From positions 496,001 to 560,000 of the forward strand of contig DIYJ01000011.1 in assembly GCA_002428995.1 (NCBI GenBank): a stretch of DNA of 64,000 bases, read 5' to 3'. Below, one piece after another: positions 7,684 to 16,961 of the stretch. A program made the position numbers and the translations under genes. Each line of letters starts with the position of its first letter. Within the stretch, counting starts at the first letter, position 1. A model generated the notes under the pieces. The model worked only from the letters and a program-made list of their open reading frames with translations. It did no database searches and was not told the DNA's origin. The DNA comes from Flavobacteriales bacterium UBA6057. GTDB taxonomy: Bacteria > Bacteroidota > Bacteroidia > Flavobacteriales_G > Salibacteraceae.

Positions 7684-9972
7684 ATGAAGTATCTCTTTAC
7701 ACTTATTGTATGCTGCGCCATTTCTATGGTTTCAGCTCAAACACCGGGTTCACATACCATGCTTGACTTCAATGGCTCAAGTACCTCTGTGGATTGCGGA
7801 ACCGTCAATTTAGATGGTGCTCAGATCACCATGGCGGCTTGGGTGAAAGTGGATGCCTTTAAAACCGCTTTTCCCTTTATTACCTCAATTATGGGAACGG
7901 AAGCGGCTCCCAGCAGTGCCTTGATCAGACTGGGAGATGCAGGGATACCGAGCAACATTGTTCAGTTTGTATTGCGCATCAATGGAGCGTTTGAAAAGCT
8001 GGACGCTGTGACAGGCCTTTCCACCAACCGTTGGTATCACATCGCCTGTACCTACGATGGTTCCGAAATGAGAATTTACATCAATGGGATGCTCGATGCC
8101 AGCATGACCGTTACAGGTTCCATTGAGAGTAATGAACTATTTGAACTGGGCAGAAACTATGGAAACGATCGTATCCTCGATGGTCAGTTGGACGAAGCTT
8201 CTGTTTGGACCACAGCCTTGAGCCAGACTACCATCCGTGACTGGATGTGTAAGAAGATTACGAACACACATCCAAATTATGCCGACTTGGAAGGTTACTG
8301 GAGAATGGATGATGGTTCAGGAACCACAGTCACGGATCTCTCTGGCAACGGCCATACCGGAACATTTGTTGGTACACCGCAATGGCAGTCTTCGAGTGCT
8401 CCATTGGGAGATGAAAGCATGCACGACTATGCTGCCCCCTTCGATGTGAGTCTTTCGCATCCATCTGGAGGAGTATTTCAAGCAACAAGTGCCAGCACCG
8501 CTGCTGAGTTGATCCATGTTTACCGCGTAGATGAATTGCCGGGTGTTACACAGTTGCCCAATGGTGTGGACACTGCTCAGAATGATCATTACTGGGGTGT
8601 TTTCGCTGCAGGAACCACCGGATCCATTGCCTTCGATTACAATTACAACTACACTGGTGTAAGCCTCTATCAACCGAGTTTTGATTGCAACGCCACCCTT
8701 TTGGGACGGCCGAACGGGGCAGCATCTGCGTGGATTGTTCCAGGTGGTGTAACGAATGATGCCGGAACCCAGACCATGTCAAACTCAGGGATTACCCGTG
8801 GAGAATTCTGGACGGCCCGTGCAGACTCTTTTAACCTTGCACAGAGTGGACCTTTGGAATTCTGCAACGGAGATAGTGTTGTGCTCACCATGGCGAACCT
8901 CGGTTTGTTTACACTCAATAATGTGAGCTGGTTCCAGGATGGTGTGTTGCTGACGGGAGAAACCGATACGGTATTCACAGCTCAAGATTCTGGAACTTAC
9001 AGCGCTACCGCTACCACCGCAAGCGGCTGTGTACTGAATTTCCTTCCCGTGATGGTGGATACCGATCCGGGTGACGTTACCATTGGCACTTTCGGCCCCT
9101 TCTGTGAAGGAGATGCAGCAGTCGCGCTTTCCGGAGGTACCCCGAATTCAGGATTCTACAAGGTGAATGGAGTATTCAATCCCGACTTTGATCCCGGTGC
9201 GGTAGGTGCAGGTACACATGAGGTACGCTACGTTGTGTTTGGTGCAAACCTTGATTGCAGCGATTCCGCATCCACACAGGTTGTTGTTTTTGGATCTCCA
9301 GCCATAGATTTTCCCCTCGACACAAACATCTGCGAAGGCGAAATGCTTGACATTGACGTGGCAACACCAACCGGAGGAACCTACTCGGGTACAGGTGTCA
9401 CCGGAACAGAATTCGATGCTTCCGTGTCAGGCGCTGGCTCTTTCGAGGTTACATATACGGTGGCTTCCAACGAAGGCTGTGAAGGGTCAGAAAGTGGCTT
9501 TGTGAATGTAAATCTGAATCCTGCTGCACCTGACATTACTATCAGCAGCGGAACACTGGTTTCCAGCACCGGGCTTGGGAATCAATGGTACCTGAACGGA
9601 ACAGCCATAGACGGAGCAACAAGCAGCACTTACACACCTACTCAGAATGGTGTTTTCCAGTTGACCGTCACAGACATCAATGGCTGTACTTCTCCGCTTT
9701 CCGAGCCGGTGAATTTTGTTGGAACAGAAGAGCTTGCAAACGCTTCCGTATCGGTGTTTCCAAACCCTGTGAGCAACAGCTTATCCTTCCAGGCGGATCA
9801 ACCTGTGGAAGAAATCGAGGTCATCGACTTCAGTGGCAGAGTTGTAGTGCGTGAGGCACCACAAACTAGCTTCGGAGCTTTGGATGTAACCGATCTTGCA
9901 CGTGGATCCTACATGGTGCACTTGAGAACTTCAGAACGGAGCGTTACCAAGCGAATTCTGGTGGAGCCGTAG
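7684..9972 (+). CDS. T9SS-secreted LamG/Ig-like surface protein
   Basis: The ATG at 7684 is chosen because it lies after the terminator and begins a signal peptide (MKYLFTLIVCCAISMVSAQ); an upstream in-frame start would read through the terminator. The 762-residue product has a LamG/concanavalin-type domain at about residues 25-215 (LDFNGSSTSVDCG, WYHIACTYDGSEMRIYING, LDEASVW, LEGYWRMDDGSG). Next come Ig-like strands with LTMANLG...WFQDGVLLTGET and SSTYTPTQNGVFQLTVTD. A type A sorting domain closes it (VSVFPNPVSNSLSFQ ... LARGSYMVHL ... VTKRILVEP). It is probably exported by T9SS and anchored to the cell surface. Ligand unknown. Confidence 0.9.
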   Translation: MKYLFTLIVCCAISMVSAQTPGSHTMLDFNGSSTSVDCGTVNLDGAQITMAAWVKVDAFKTAFPFITSIMGTEAAPSSALIRLGDAGIPSNIVQFVLRINGAFEKLDAVTGLSTNRWYHIACTYDGSEMRIYINGMLDASMTVTGSIESNELFELGRNYGNDRILDGQLDEASVWTTALSQTTIRDWMCKKITNTHPNYADLEGYWRMDDGSGTTVTDLSGNGHTGTFVGTPQWQSSSAPLGDESMHDYAAPFDVSLSHPSGGVFQATSASTAAELIHVYRVDELPGVTQLPNGVDTAQNDHYWGVFAAGTTGSIAFDYNYNYTGVSLYQPSFDCNATLLGRPNGAASAWIVPGGVTNDAGTQTMSNSGITRGEFWTARADSFNLAQSGPLEFCNGDSVVLTMANLGLFTLNNVSWFQDGVLLTGETDTVFTAQDSGTYSATATTASGCVLNFLPVMVDTDPGDVTIGTFGPFCEGDAAVALSGGTPNSGFYKVNGVFNPDFDPGAVGAGTHEVRYVVFGANLDCSDSASTQVVVFGSPAIDFPLDTNICEGEMLDIDVATPTGGTYSGTGVTGTEFDASVSGAGSFEVTYTVASNEGCEGSESGFVNVNLNPAAPDITISSGTLVSSTGLGNQWYLNGTAIDGATSSTYTPTQNGVFQLTVTDINGCTSPLSEPVNFVGTEELANASVSVFPNPVSNSLSFQADQPVEEIEVIDFSGRVVVREAPQTSFGALDVTDLARGSYMVHLRTSERSVTKRILVEP

Positions 9973-10031
9973 AGGCGAGCTGTGCTGTTTTGACTTGATC
10001 GTTCGCGCCTCAGGCAGCATCTTTGCCAGCC

Positions 10032-10706
10032 ATGAGTATTGCCGAAAACTTAGAGGCCATCAGAGCCCAGCTGCCAGAAGATGTGGAGTTGGTGGCCGTG
10101 TCCAAAACGCATCCAGCCTCGTTCATCGAGGAAGCTTACGGACACGGTCAGAGACACTTTGGTGAGAACAAGGTGCAGGAAATGGCCGCAAAGGCCGAAG
10201 AGCTTCCCAAAGACATCTGTTGGCATTTAATTGGCCATTTGCAGACCAATAAGGTGAAGTACATCGCGGAATTTGTGCATCTGATTCACTCTGTAGATAG
10301 CCTGAAACTGCTGAAGGAGATCAACAAGCGGGCAGCAAAGGCTGAGCGTGTCATTGATTGCTTGCTTCAGGTTCACATTGCCGAGGAAGACACCAAGTTT
10401 GGACTGGACATGGACGAAGTGCGCGAGCTCCTGATCAGCGATGAGCTAAGTGCTATGCAGCATGTTCGCATCCGCGGATTGATGGGCATGGCCACGTTTA
10501 CGGAAGATCAGGATCAGGTAAAACGTGAATTCTCAGGCTTGAAATCGAAGTTTGATGAACTCAAGCAAGAGGTTGATGCCTTTGAAGGCTGGCAGCCTGA
10601 TACGCTGTCCATGGGAATGAGTGGCGATTGGAAACTAGCCGTTGAGCAAGGAAGCAACATGGTCCGTGTGGGGTCTGCCATCTTTGGTCAACGGAACTAC
10701 GGCTAA
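10032..10706 (+). CDS. YggS family PLP-binding protein (PLP homeostasis)
   Basis: This is the single-domain alanine racemase-like barrel that carries PLP and helps keep vitamin B6 and amino-acid pools balanced. The sequence shows ELVAVSKTHP with the PLP lysine K25, HFGENKVQE, WHLIGHLQTNK and LSMGMSGD, all standard for YggS/PLPBP. Starting at the ATG at 10032 gives 224 residues, the usual length; a TTG nine bases upstream is less likely. Its stop codon abuts the stop of the convergent gene on the other strand, with no bases in between. Confidence 0.95.
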   Translation: MSIAENLEAIRAQLPEDVELVAVSKTHPASFIEEAYGHGQRHFGENKVQEMAAKAEELPKDICWHLIGHLQTNKVKYIAEFVHLIHSVDSLKLLKEINKRAAKAERVIDCLLQVHIAEEDTKFGLDMDEVRELLISDELSAMQHVRIRGLMGMATFTEDQDQVKREFSGLKSKFDELKQEVDAFEGWQPDTLSMGMSGDWKLAVEQGSNMVRVGSAIFGQRNYG

Positions 10707-11231
10707 TCACAACTCGACCAGCTCAGCTATTTTGTCCAGTTTGCTTTCGCTGTAGTTGCCCGTTTCCTTGTAGATGACTTTGCCTGCTTCGTCCAGTACC
10801 ACTACATAGCAGTCGTCCTTCTTCTTCAGGCCCAAATCAGACATGCCCTGCTTGAAATTGCCCTGGTAGAAGAGCAAGTAGTCGTTCATGTCTTCCGCTA
10901 CATTTTTGCGAATCTTGGTAATCACCTTGTCGGCAGCTGCCTGGGCCGGGCCCGTAAACATCATCACGAGCTTTACATGGCAGTCATAAGCCATGGCATT
11001 GAATCCCGATTCATCCAGGAATAGCGTATAGACAGGCGCGTACCAATTGTCGAGCTGTTGTTCCGCTTTGGCAGTGAATGCCAGAAACAGGATTGTTTTC
11101 TTGCCTTTTAGATCGCCCGGAAGTTCTACCTTCTTCTTTTTCAGAGACTCTGTTTCAATGGTAGGGAACTGCTGTGCAAGGCTGCCCAACGAAAGCAGCA
11201 GTGCGGTTACAAAAAGGCTGGTTCTGATCAT
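10707..11231 (-). CDS. Secreted thioredoxin-fold-like protein of unknown function
   Basis: This 174-residue protein has a signal peptide (MIRTSLFVTALLLSLGSLAQQ). The order of elements, KKTILFLAFTAKAEQQLDNWYAPVY near residues 45-69, then VKLVMMFTG, then a late DDCYVVVLDEAGKVIYKETG hairpin and a C-terminal helix, is that of a thioredoxin-like or ATP10-like fold. No CxxC is present where the active site should be. The resemblance is structural inference only. It is convergent with yggS and divergent from the EEP gene (47 bases between the starts). Confidence 0.65.
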   Translation of the reverse strand: MIRTSLFVTALLLSLGSLAQQFPTIETESLKKKKVELPGDLKGKKTILFLAFTAKAEQQLDNWYAPVYTLFLDESGFNAMAYDCHVKLVMMFTGPAQAAADKVITKIRKNVAEDMNDYLLFYQGNFKQGMSDLGLKKKDDCYVVVLDEAGKVIYKETGNYSESKLDKIAELVEL

Positions 11232-11278
11232 GTTGGTGACTTTAGTCTAAGTTCAAATTTGTAGAGATTCGTCCACAC

Positions 11279-12256
11279 ATGCGCTACCTATTTTTCGTTT
11301 TGTTGATCCTCGATGTAGCCTGGTGGTCCTTGTCTGCTTTTTCGGTGCTTCGTTGGGAGCGCTGGTTCTTTCTGGAACTGATTCCGGCCTTCGATATTGT
11401 AGCGGTTATTGCACATTTCATGCTGCTCATCGTATTGGTGGTGATTGATAAGCGCATCGGTGTTTTGCTGCTGGTGAGTCTACTGTGGATGGGACTGTTG
11501 GCGAATCGCCATCTTGCTACCAATGGCTCCGAAGAGGTTGTGGAACATTCCGCTTCGCTTCGGTTGATGACGCTCAACGTACAGCAGTTTGGCCACCGCG
11601 ATGAAGAATACCTGGAACTCGCCAGGTGGGTGAAAGAAGCTGACATTGATGTGCTCTGCCTTCAGGAATTTGGATTGATGTCAGAGTGGCCCGAAACGCG
11701 TCTGGCAGCAGAGCGATTCGCGGCCGCTTCCGGATTGAGAAATGCCGATTTTGACCCCTTCCCCGGTAGTGTATACGGAACTGCGATATTCAGCCGATAT
11801 CCGATTCAGATTGATAGCGTGATTCAGGGTTCCGAACCGAGCATCAACCAGGTGAAGGCACATCGCCTCTACTGGCGCAAGCAGTGGATCACCATTGTGA
11901 ACGGGCATTTGGAGAGCTACAACTTTGAAAAGAAAACACCCAATGATTCCGTGATCCAGGTTCGAATAAAGCAGGCCAAAGCAATGATCTCGTATGCACA
12001 GTCTTCAGCCCATCCTTTGCTGATCTGCGGTGATATGAACACCGTCCCGGGAAGTAAAAACTATGAGCTGCTGGCCCATGGAAGACAAGATGTACAGAAG
12101 GTTGCAGGGCTTGGGATGATGGCAACTTACCGGCACTTTCCTGTTCGGATTGACTACGTGTTTTGTCCGCTCGATTGGCAGGTTCGATCGGTCCACCTCG
12201 AGACGCCCATCTCCTCCGATCATTTCGGGATTTTATGCGAGTTTTGGCTGCCTTAG
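11279..12256 (+). CDS. Membrane-anchored endonuclease/exonuclease/phosphatase family protein
   Basis: This 325-residue protein has two to three N-terminal membrane segments (about residues 1-20, 34-57 and 60-75), followed by an EEP (DNase I-like) domain from residue 95. The family metal and catalytic motifs are visible: LMTLNVQQFG, DVLCLQEFG (metal-binding Glu), TIVNGHLES, LLICGDMNTVPGS and the final SDHFGILCEF with the catalytic His. Members are secreted or surface nucleases, phosphodiesterases or lipid phosphatases; the substrate cannot be read from sequence. The topology predicts the EEP domain on the outside of the inner membrane. Confidence 0.85.
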   Translation: MRYLFFVLLILDVAWWSLSAFSVLRWERWFFLELIPAFDIVAVIAHFMLLIVLVVIDKRIGVLLLVSLLWMGLLANRHLATNGSEEVVEHSASLRLMTLNVQQFGHRDEEYLELARWVKEADIDVLCLQEFGLMSEWPETRLAAERFAAASGLRNADFDPFPGSVYGTAIFSRYPIQIDSVIQGSEPSINQVKAHRLYWRKQWITIVNGHLESYNFEKKTPNDSVIQVRIKQAKAMISYAQSSAHPLLICGDMNTVPGSKNYELLAHGRQDVQKVAGLGMMATYRHFPVRIDYVFCPLDWQVRSVHLETPISSDHFGILCEFWLP

Positions 12257-12319
12257 CCTATTTACATGTAGCTGTCGATAAGTGCTGATAGCGCTGAAAA
12301 TCCCCGCAGGCTTCTTCCC

Positions 12320-12327
12320 TAAGTTTG
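12320..12327 (+). promoter_or_regulatory. Putative -7 element (TAAGTTTG) of the SPOR gene
   Basis: TAAGTTTG fits the Bacteroidota primary-sigma -7 consensus TAnnTTTG and lies 19 bases upstream of the ATG. I did not find a convincing -33 TTG at the normal distance. Confidence 0.4.
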
Positions 12328-12345
12328 AGTTAGAAAACTCACACC

Positions 12346-13731
12346 ATGAAAAGCTTGCCGTTGTTGTTGATTGTAGTGCTGTCGCTTTTGAGCAATGCTT
12401 CCATTGCGCAAGACGCTCGAAATGAAAACTTTAACCAGGCGAAGCTTCATCTGGCAAACCATAAGCTCAACATGGCCATCCCCATTCTGGAGAGGCTTTG
12501 GGGACAAGATCCGAACAATGCAAACCTCAACTATCTGTTGGGCCTTTGCTACGTAAAGGAAGACACAAACATTGAGAAGTCTGTAGAGCTGTTGGAGACG
12601 GCCTCGAACATCTACACCACGAACTATGAAGCCGGTTCTAACCGCGAGCGCAGAGCTCCTGAATACGTCTACTATTACCTGACCATCGCCTATTCCAAGA
12701 ACAATCAGTGTGAAGAAGCGCTGGGTGCTTTGAATAAGTTCTACCAAGTGTATACCTATCAGGATGAATACTATCTGGTGGACGGGCAGAAATGGGTGAG
12801 AGAGTGTAACCTCGAGAAGAAGGAAGAGAAAGAAGAAGAAGTCCCCGTTTTGGCTCAGCGTACCAGTGAAGATGATGCGAATGTAGCCGAAGAAACGACT
12901 GCCACTGAGGAGCCTTCTACAACGCCCACATTGGAGGCTGTAGCTTCTTCACCAGCACCGGTGACTGAAGAACTGGAAGCAACAAAGGAAGAACCTGTAG
13001 CGCAGGTTGCTCCACCAGCTCCTAAAGAGGAGCCTCGTTTCAAAGAGCGCCTGATCCCTTTCAACGAATGGGAAAAACTAAGAACCCGCCCCGTGGATTA
13101 TACCACCATGTCTTCGCTATATGGAGTGCAGGTGGCCTCGCTCATTGACCTCAAGCCCACGCGCGATCTGGAAGGATTGAAAAATGTGGAAGTGTATGTA
13201 GATGAAAACGGAGTCTTCCGCTACGTGATTGGTCGTTTCTCCTACCGGTCTCAGGCTGAGGCTCTTAAGCAAAAGGTGAGAGAGCGCGGTTATGAAGACG
13301 CTTTCATCGTGGACGTCAATCAACCGCTTTACAATACAGAAGTATTGGGGGTGGGAGCCGAGAACATCAACTGGAGCATTACCGGTAAGATTGATTTCAG
13401 GGTGCAGGTTGGTGCCTTCAGAACCATTGTGCCTAGCGCAGTAGCAGAAAAGTACCTTACTGTAGATGGCATCAAGGAAAATCGACAGAACGATCTCACC
13501 GTGCTCACTGTTGGAAGCTTCCAGCACTATGAGGAAGCAGCTTCTTTCCGGGATGAGCTGATCGACAGCGGCATCGAAGACGCGTTTGTTGTTTCGTTCA
13601 ACTATGGCCGCAAAGTGCCGTTGAAGGAGTCTATCAAGTACACCGAAATGCAGGATGGCTCCGGTGGTGATGAGAAGGATGTTGCTTCTGACAAAAACAA
13701 GCTCAAAAAGCGGGAAGCAGCGGATTTTTAA
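12346..13731 (+). CDS. TPR and tandem SPOR domain periplasmic protein
   Basis: This 461-residue protein has a signal peptide (residues 1-21). A TPR-like helical region (about 24-150) includes ERLWGQDPNNANLNYLLGLCYV. A Glu/Pro/Ala-rich flexible linker (155-235) leads to two SPOR-type repeats, at 258-325 (YGVQVASL ... YVIGRFSYRSQAEALKQKV) and 350-418 (FRVQVGAFR ... LTVGSFQHYEEAASFRDEL). SPOR domains bind denuded peptidoglycan, so the protein probably acts in the periplasm at division or cell-wall sites. It has its own promoter-like element and is followed by a terminator at 13861, so it appears monocistronic. Confidence 0.85.
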   Translation: MKSLPLLLIVVLSLLSNASIAQDARNENFNQAKLHLANHKLNMAIPILERLWGQDPNNANLNYLLGLCYVKEDTNIEKSVELLETASNIYTTNYEAGSNRERRAPEYVYYYLTIAYSKNNQCEEALGALNKFYQVYTYQDEYYLVDGQKWVRECNLEKKEEKEEEVPVLAQRTSEDDANVAEETTATEEPSTTPTLEAVASSPAPVTEELEATKEEPVAQVAPPAPKEEPRFKERLIPFNEWEKLRTRPVDYTTMSSLYGVQVASLIDLKPTRDLEGLKNVEVYVDENGVFRYVIGRFSYRSQAEALKQKVRERGYEDAFIVDVNQPLYNTEVLGVGAENINWSITGKIDFRVQVGAFRTIVPSAVAEKYLTVDGIKENRQNDLTVLTVGSFQHYEEAASFRDELIDSGIEDAFVVSFNYGRKVPLKESIKYTEMQDGSGGDEKDVASDKNKLKKREAADF

Positions 13732-13860
13732 AAGCGACACTACCGCACTCTCGTCAAATCACTCCATTTACTTGTTCTGGAATTGTCAATCAAAGCCCAT
13801 GGCCTTATTTCGATATCACTCTCACAGAGGTTAGGTTTTGTTAGGTTAAGTTTCAAGAAA

Positions 13861-13886
13861 AAGCTCCCATTCATGGGGGCTTTTCT
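13861..13886 (+). terminator. Rho-independent terminator after the SPOR gene
   Basis: Stem AAGCTCCC (13861-13868) pairs with GGGGGCTT (13875-13882) with one G-T wobble, followed by TTTTCTT. It lies 130 bases after the SPOR stop codon. Confidence 0.75.
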
Positions 13887-13902
13887 TGTTTACAGCAAAC
13901 CG

Positions 13903-13935
13903 TTGACCCCCGGTAATATTGAAGGATTACTTTTG
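13903..13935 (+). promoter_or_regulatory. Bacteroidota-type promoter of the PD40 repeat gene
   Basis: TTG at 13903-13905 is followed after 22 bases by TACTTTTG (13928-13935), matching -33 TTG / -7 TAnnTTTG. The ATG at 13953 is 17 bases downstream, so the leader is very short. Confidence 0.6.
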
Positions 13936-13952
13936 CTGTGCTCTCCTCAAGC

Positions 13953-16610
13953 ATGAGATATTTTTCCCATCTATTCCCCAAGATGTTAGCCGCCCTGATC
14001 TGTTCAGTGAGCGTTATAAGCGGCTCAGGACAGTATAAACCTGCTGACTTCTCTTTCAAGCCGGAAAACTTCGTGCAGCTCAATGATGGGTTTCAAAACA
14101 TCAATCCCACCATCAGCCGCGATGGCAACAAGCTCTGGTTTACGAAGATTGATCACCCGTCTAACAATGGCCGCAGCGATGACCAGGATATCTGGTATAC
14201 CAGTTATGAAAACGGAGAATGGCAGACACCTACGAACGAATTGCACAATCTCAATTCAGAACTAAACGATCTGGTCGTAGGTACTTCGCTGAACAACTTT
14301 CTGTATGCCATGCACTTCAAGAACGAGAGTGACGATGGTTTGCAGCAGGTGAACGCTTATCGTGAGGAAAATGGAAGATACATCCTTGACCATAGCATCC
14401 AGTTGCCTCAGGTGGATCTGTTGAGCGAGTTTTTTGGTTTCTACGTAGCCAGAGATGAGAGTTACGTGATCATGTCAATGAAGGGTGAATACTCCTTTGG
14501 CAAAGAAGACCTCTACATCTTGCGAAAGCGAGGTAAGGAGTGGATTGGTCCTGATCACATGGGAGCCAGGATTAACACCATCGGCTTCGAAATGTCTCCA
14601 TTCATGGCTCAGGACGACCGACACCTGTTTTTCGCCAGTGAAGGGCACAACAGCTATGGAAGCTCTGACATTTTTGTATCGGTTCGATTGGATGACACCT
14701 GGCAAAACTGGTCCCGGCCCATCAACCTTGGGCCCAACATCAATACGCCTGAGTTCGAAGCTTATTTCTGCCTCAATGAGGTGAGAAAGGAAGCTTATTA
14801 TGTGACCAACGTCTCCAACAAAACGGGGCAGGTTCTGCGCATTCCCTACGAGGCTTCAGAGCAGGATGACCCGATCAGCGCCCACCGCTCCGCAAGTGGT
14901 TACCTGCAGATTGCCAAGCTGCCAGCGCTTAACGTTAAACTGAACCTGATCGATGAAAACGACCAGGTGGTGCAATCGGTGGTGACCAACGATGAGGGAT
15001 ACTTTAACCTGCAGGCCTTCCTTCCGGATCGTGACTATAAGATAGCTGTGGACGATTCCATCCGTGAAACGATCGGGGATGCGGACATCTACCTTACCAA
15101 TTCGCTGGGAGACAACATGGTGTTCATGAACAACCCGGATTTAGGACTCTTCGGCTTCAAGGTATTGTCCGGCAAGAATGTCGAGAACCTTGAAAATCTT
15201 GAAAGCCTCGCGCGCAAGGGCAAAGTAGTGGATGATCAAACGAAGATCACCGGACGCGTGGAAACCTTCGGCACACTCAACGAAAAGGTGAAGCTCAACA
15301 TCGTTGACGATAACAACGAGGTGGTGAAGGTGATCGAAACGGACGACAAGGGTTTTTTCAGCTTCGAATCTGATGCCCGGGAAAAGAGTTACTTCCTCTC
15401 TGTGGATGCCAATGCGAGCGGTTTGGTGGATGTGTACGAGATCTACCTGACCAATGACAATCCCAATGAAGACATTGTGGTCACAAAGACAGACAAACAC
15501 TTGTTTGAGTTCCGGGCGCTCAGTGATGGTGAGTCATCGCGCTTGAAGCGTATTGAGGAGAAAGACAGCGGCATGCCTCAGTACATCCTCGATCGTTACG
15601 TGTTGAAAGAGGGAGCATCGGCCGATGCGAACATTACCGGCTACCTCCGACTCAACAAGCTTCCAATGATTGATGCTCAGGTGCATCTGATGGATGAACG
15701 GGACAATGTGATTGGAACGGTCCAAACAGATGCCGAGGGACGGTTCTCCTTTGATCATCAACTGGTTACGGGCGATTATAAGCTTATGCTGGATGAGGAG
15801 CAGTCCAGTGATCTGGAAAACAGCGAGATCTACCTCGCGCGTAATCCCGCTGACATGCTTTTCTACCTCAATGACGAACGGAACGGTGTTTTTGCATTTA
15901 AGAAGCTGGTGAGTGGGGAACCAATGACCCTGTATTCACTGCGCACCAGTACCGAGCGGGGAGAAGTGGTAAACGAAACAGAGACAAAGCTCCGAGGTAA
16001 GTTCGAATATGCTTCATTGCCGAAGCAAGGTGTCAAACTCCAGCTGCTGGATGCACAGGAAAACATCATTCAGATCACCGATGTGGATGAAGACGGCACC
16101 TTCGAGTTTGAGAATTACACGGTCAATAAGAACTACTTCATCAACGTTGAGAACGAATCAGGACTTTCGGACATCTATGAGATCTACCTGAGCGGTTCTA
16201 ATCGCAACGTGTTGGTCAATCGGACCAACAAGTATGTATTCAGCTTCCAGGTGCTACCCACGTTGGATGTGCTGCTCTCCAGTCCTTATCAAGCCGAGCC
16301 CGGTTTCGGATCAGAGGCAATGGAGATGAACGGTGCAACCTTCTTCGATTTTGATCTCAACCAATTGGAGAAGACCAACTATGCTCGTTTAGAAGCGATC
16401 GCCAAGATTCTGAAAGAAGGACAGAAAATCACACTAAGGCTGTACCGGGAAAACCAGCACGCAGCGGGTGAATCGGTCGTGAAACAGACCATCACCAATG
16501 AAGATCTTCAACCTGTGTTGGAGGCACTGGAAATGTATGGTGTGAACGCTGCGAAGATTCGCCATCAGCAGAATTCCAGCGATCAGGCATTTATCTTCTT
16601 TGAGCCTTAG
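13953..16610 (+). CDS. Exported PD40 protein with four tandem carboxypeptidase-regulatory-like repeats and OmpA-like tail
   Basis: Starting at the ATG at 13953 gives 885 residues with a signal peptide; a GTG 15 bases upstream is disfavoured because it lies on the promoter. Residues 40-290 are a PD40/TolB-like propeller (NPTISRDGNKLWFTK, SPFMAQDDRHLFFASEG, SYGSSDIFVS). Four homologous beta-sandwich repeats follow at about 315-407, 433-525, 562-655 and 681-768. Each has a G-x-L/V-x start, a V-K-L-x-L-x-D core, a D-E/D-G-x-F-x-F turn and an IYL ... FxFxxL end. The last 90 residues (FFDFDLNQLEKTNYARLEAIAKIL) look like a degenerate OmpA domain without the usual second half. The domain order resembles PorE, so an envelope scaffold role is plausible. 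Confidence 0.8.
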   Translation: MRYFSHLFPKMLAALICSVSVISGSGQYKPADFSFKPENFVQLNDGFQNINPTISRDGNKLWFTKIDHPSNNGRSDDQDIWYTSYENGEWQTPTNELHNLNSELNDLVVGTSLNNFLYAMHFKNESDDGLQQVNAYREENGRYILDHSIQLPQVDLLSEFFGFYVARDESYVIMSMKGEYSFGKEDLYILRKRGKEWIGPDHMGARINTIGFEMSPFMAQDDRHLFFASEGHNSYGSSDIFVSVRLDDTWQNWSRPINLGPNINTPEFEAYFCLNEVRKEAYYVTNVSNKTGQVLRIPYEASEQDDPISAHRSASGYLQIAKLPALNVKLNLIDENDQVVQSVVTNDEGYFNLQAFLPDRDYKIAVDDSIRETIGDADIYLTNSLGDNMVFMNNPDLGLFGFKVLSGKNVENLENLESLARKGKVVDDQTKITGRVETFGTLNEKVKLNIVDDNNEVVKVIETDDKGFFSFESDAREKSYFLSVDANASGLVDVYEIYLTNDNPNEDIVVTKTDKHLFEFRALSDGESSRLKRIEEKDSGMPQYILDRYVLKEGASADANITGYLRLNKLPMIDAQVHLMDERDNVIGTVQTDAEGRFSFDHQLVTGDYKLMLDEEQSSDLENSEIYLARNPADMLFYLNDERNGVFAFKKLVSGEPMTLYSLRTSTERGEVVNETETKLRGKFEYASLPKQGVKLQLLDAQENIIQITDVDEDGTFEFENYTVNKNYFINVENESGLSDIYEIYLSGSNRNVLVNRTNKYVFSFQVLPTLDVLLSSPYQAEPGFGSEAMEMNGATFFDFDLNQLEKTNYARLEAIAKILKEGQKITLRLYRENQHAAGESVVKQTITNEDLQPVLEALEMYGVNAAKIRHQQNSSDQAFIFFEP

Positions 16611-16639
16611 AGCTTTCTCTGCTCAAGTCAAATCTACCC

Positions 16640-16830
16640 TAAGCCCAAGTCATCCTGATCTTGCTTTCGTGAGGCTTGTGCATTGCCAAAGCCAAGGCGG
16701 CCTGAGATCAGCGAAGCAAAGGGAGATCTTCAACAGATGGTCTCGAAGGGTTATGGATCAAGCCTGAAAGCCTTCACACTTCGAGACGCTTCGCTCCTCA
16801 GTGTGACCGAACGACTGTTCTGAGGTAAGC
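16640..16830. repeat. REP-like extragenic element in the 351-base gene-free stretch
   Basis: The stretch 16611-16961 holds no gene. It contains two imperfect hairpins: GAGATC...GGTCTC around 16721-16746, and CACACT (16775-16780) pairing with AGTGTG (16800-16805) around a GAG/CTC inner stem. The wording (TCATCCTGA, TCTCGAAGGG, TTCGAGACGCTTCGCTCC, TCAGTGTGACC) resembles the dispersed extragenic palindromes common in Bacteroidota genomes. Only one copy lies in this window, so dispersal cannot be shown. The rest of the stretch holds only the terminator at 16911. Confidence 0.45.
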
Positions 16831-16910
16831 CAGGACCTAAATATCATCTAGAGGAACTCGTAAGTGTGTGTATTTCCAGGTCTTGGATTTTGAGCTTAGA
16901 AGCAACAAAA

Positions 16911-16939
16911 AAGCCCTGAAGCATTTAGCTACAGGGCTT
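16911..16939 (-). terminator. Terminator of the M4 metalloprotease gene
   Basis: A perfect 8-bp stem AAGCCCTG (16911-16918) / CAGGGCTT (16932-16939) is followed on the minus strand by TTTTTTG. It lies 23 bases past the protease stop codon. The loop is 13 bases. Confidence 0.88.
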
Positions 16940-16961
16940 TCGGATATCGTTGAGTTCGTGA

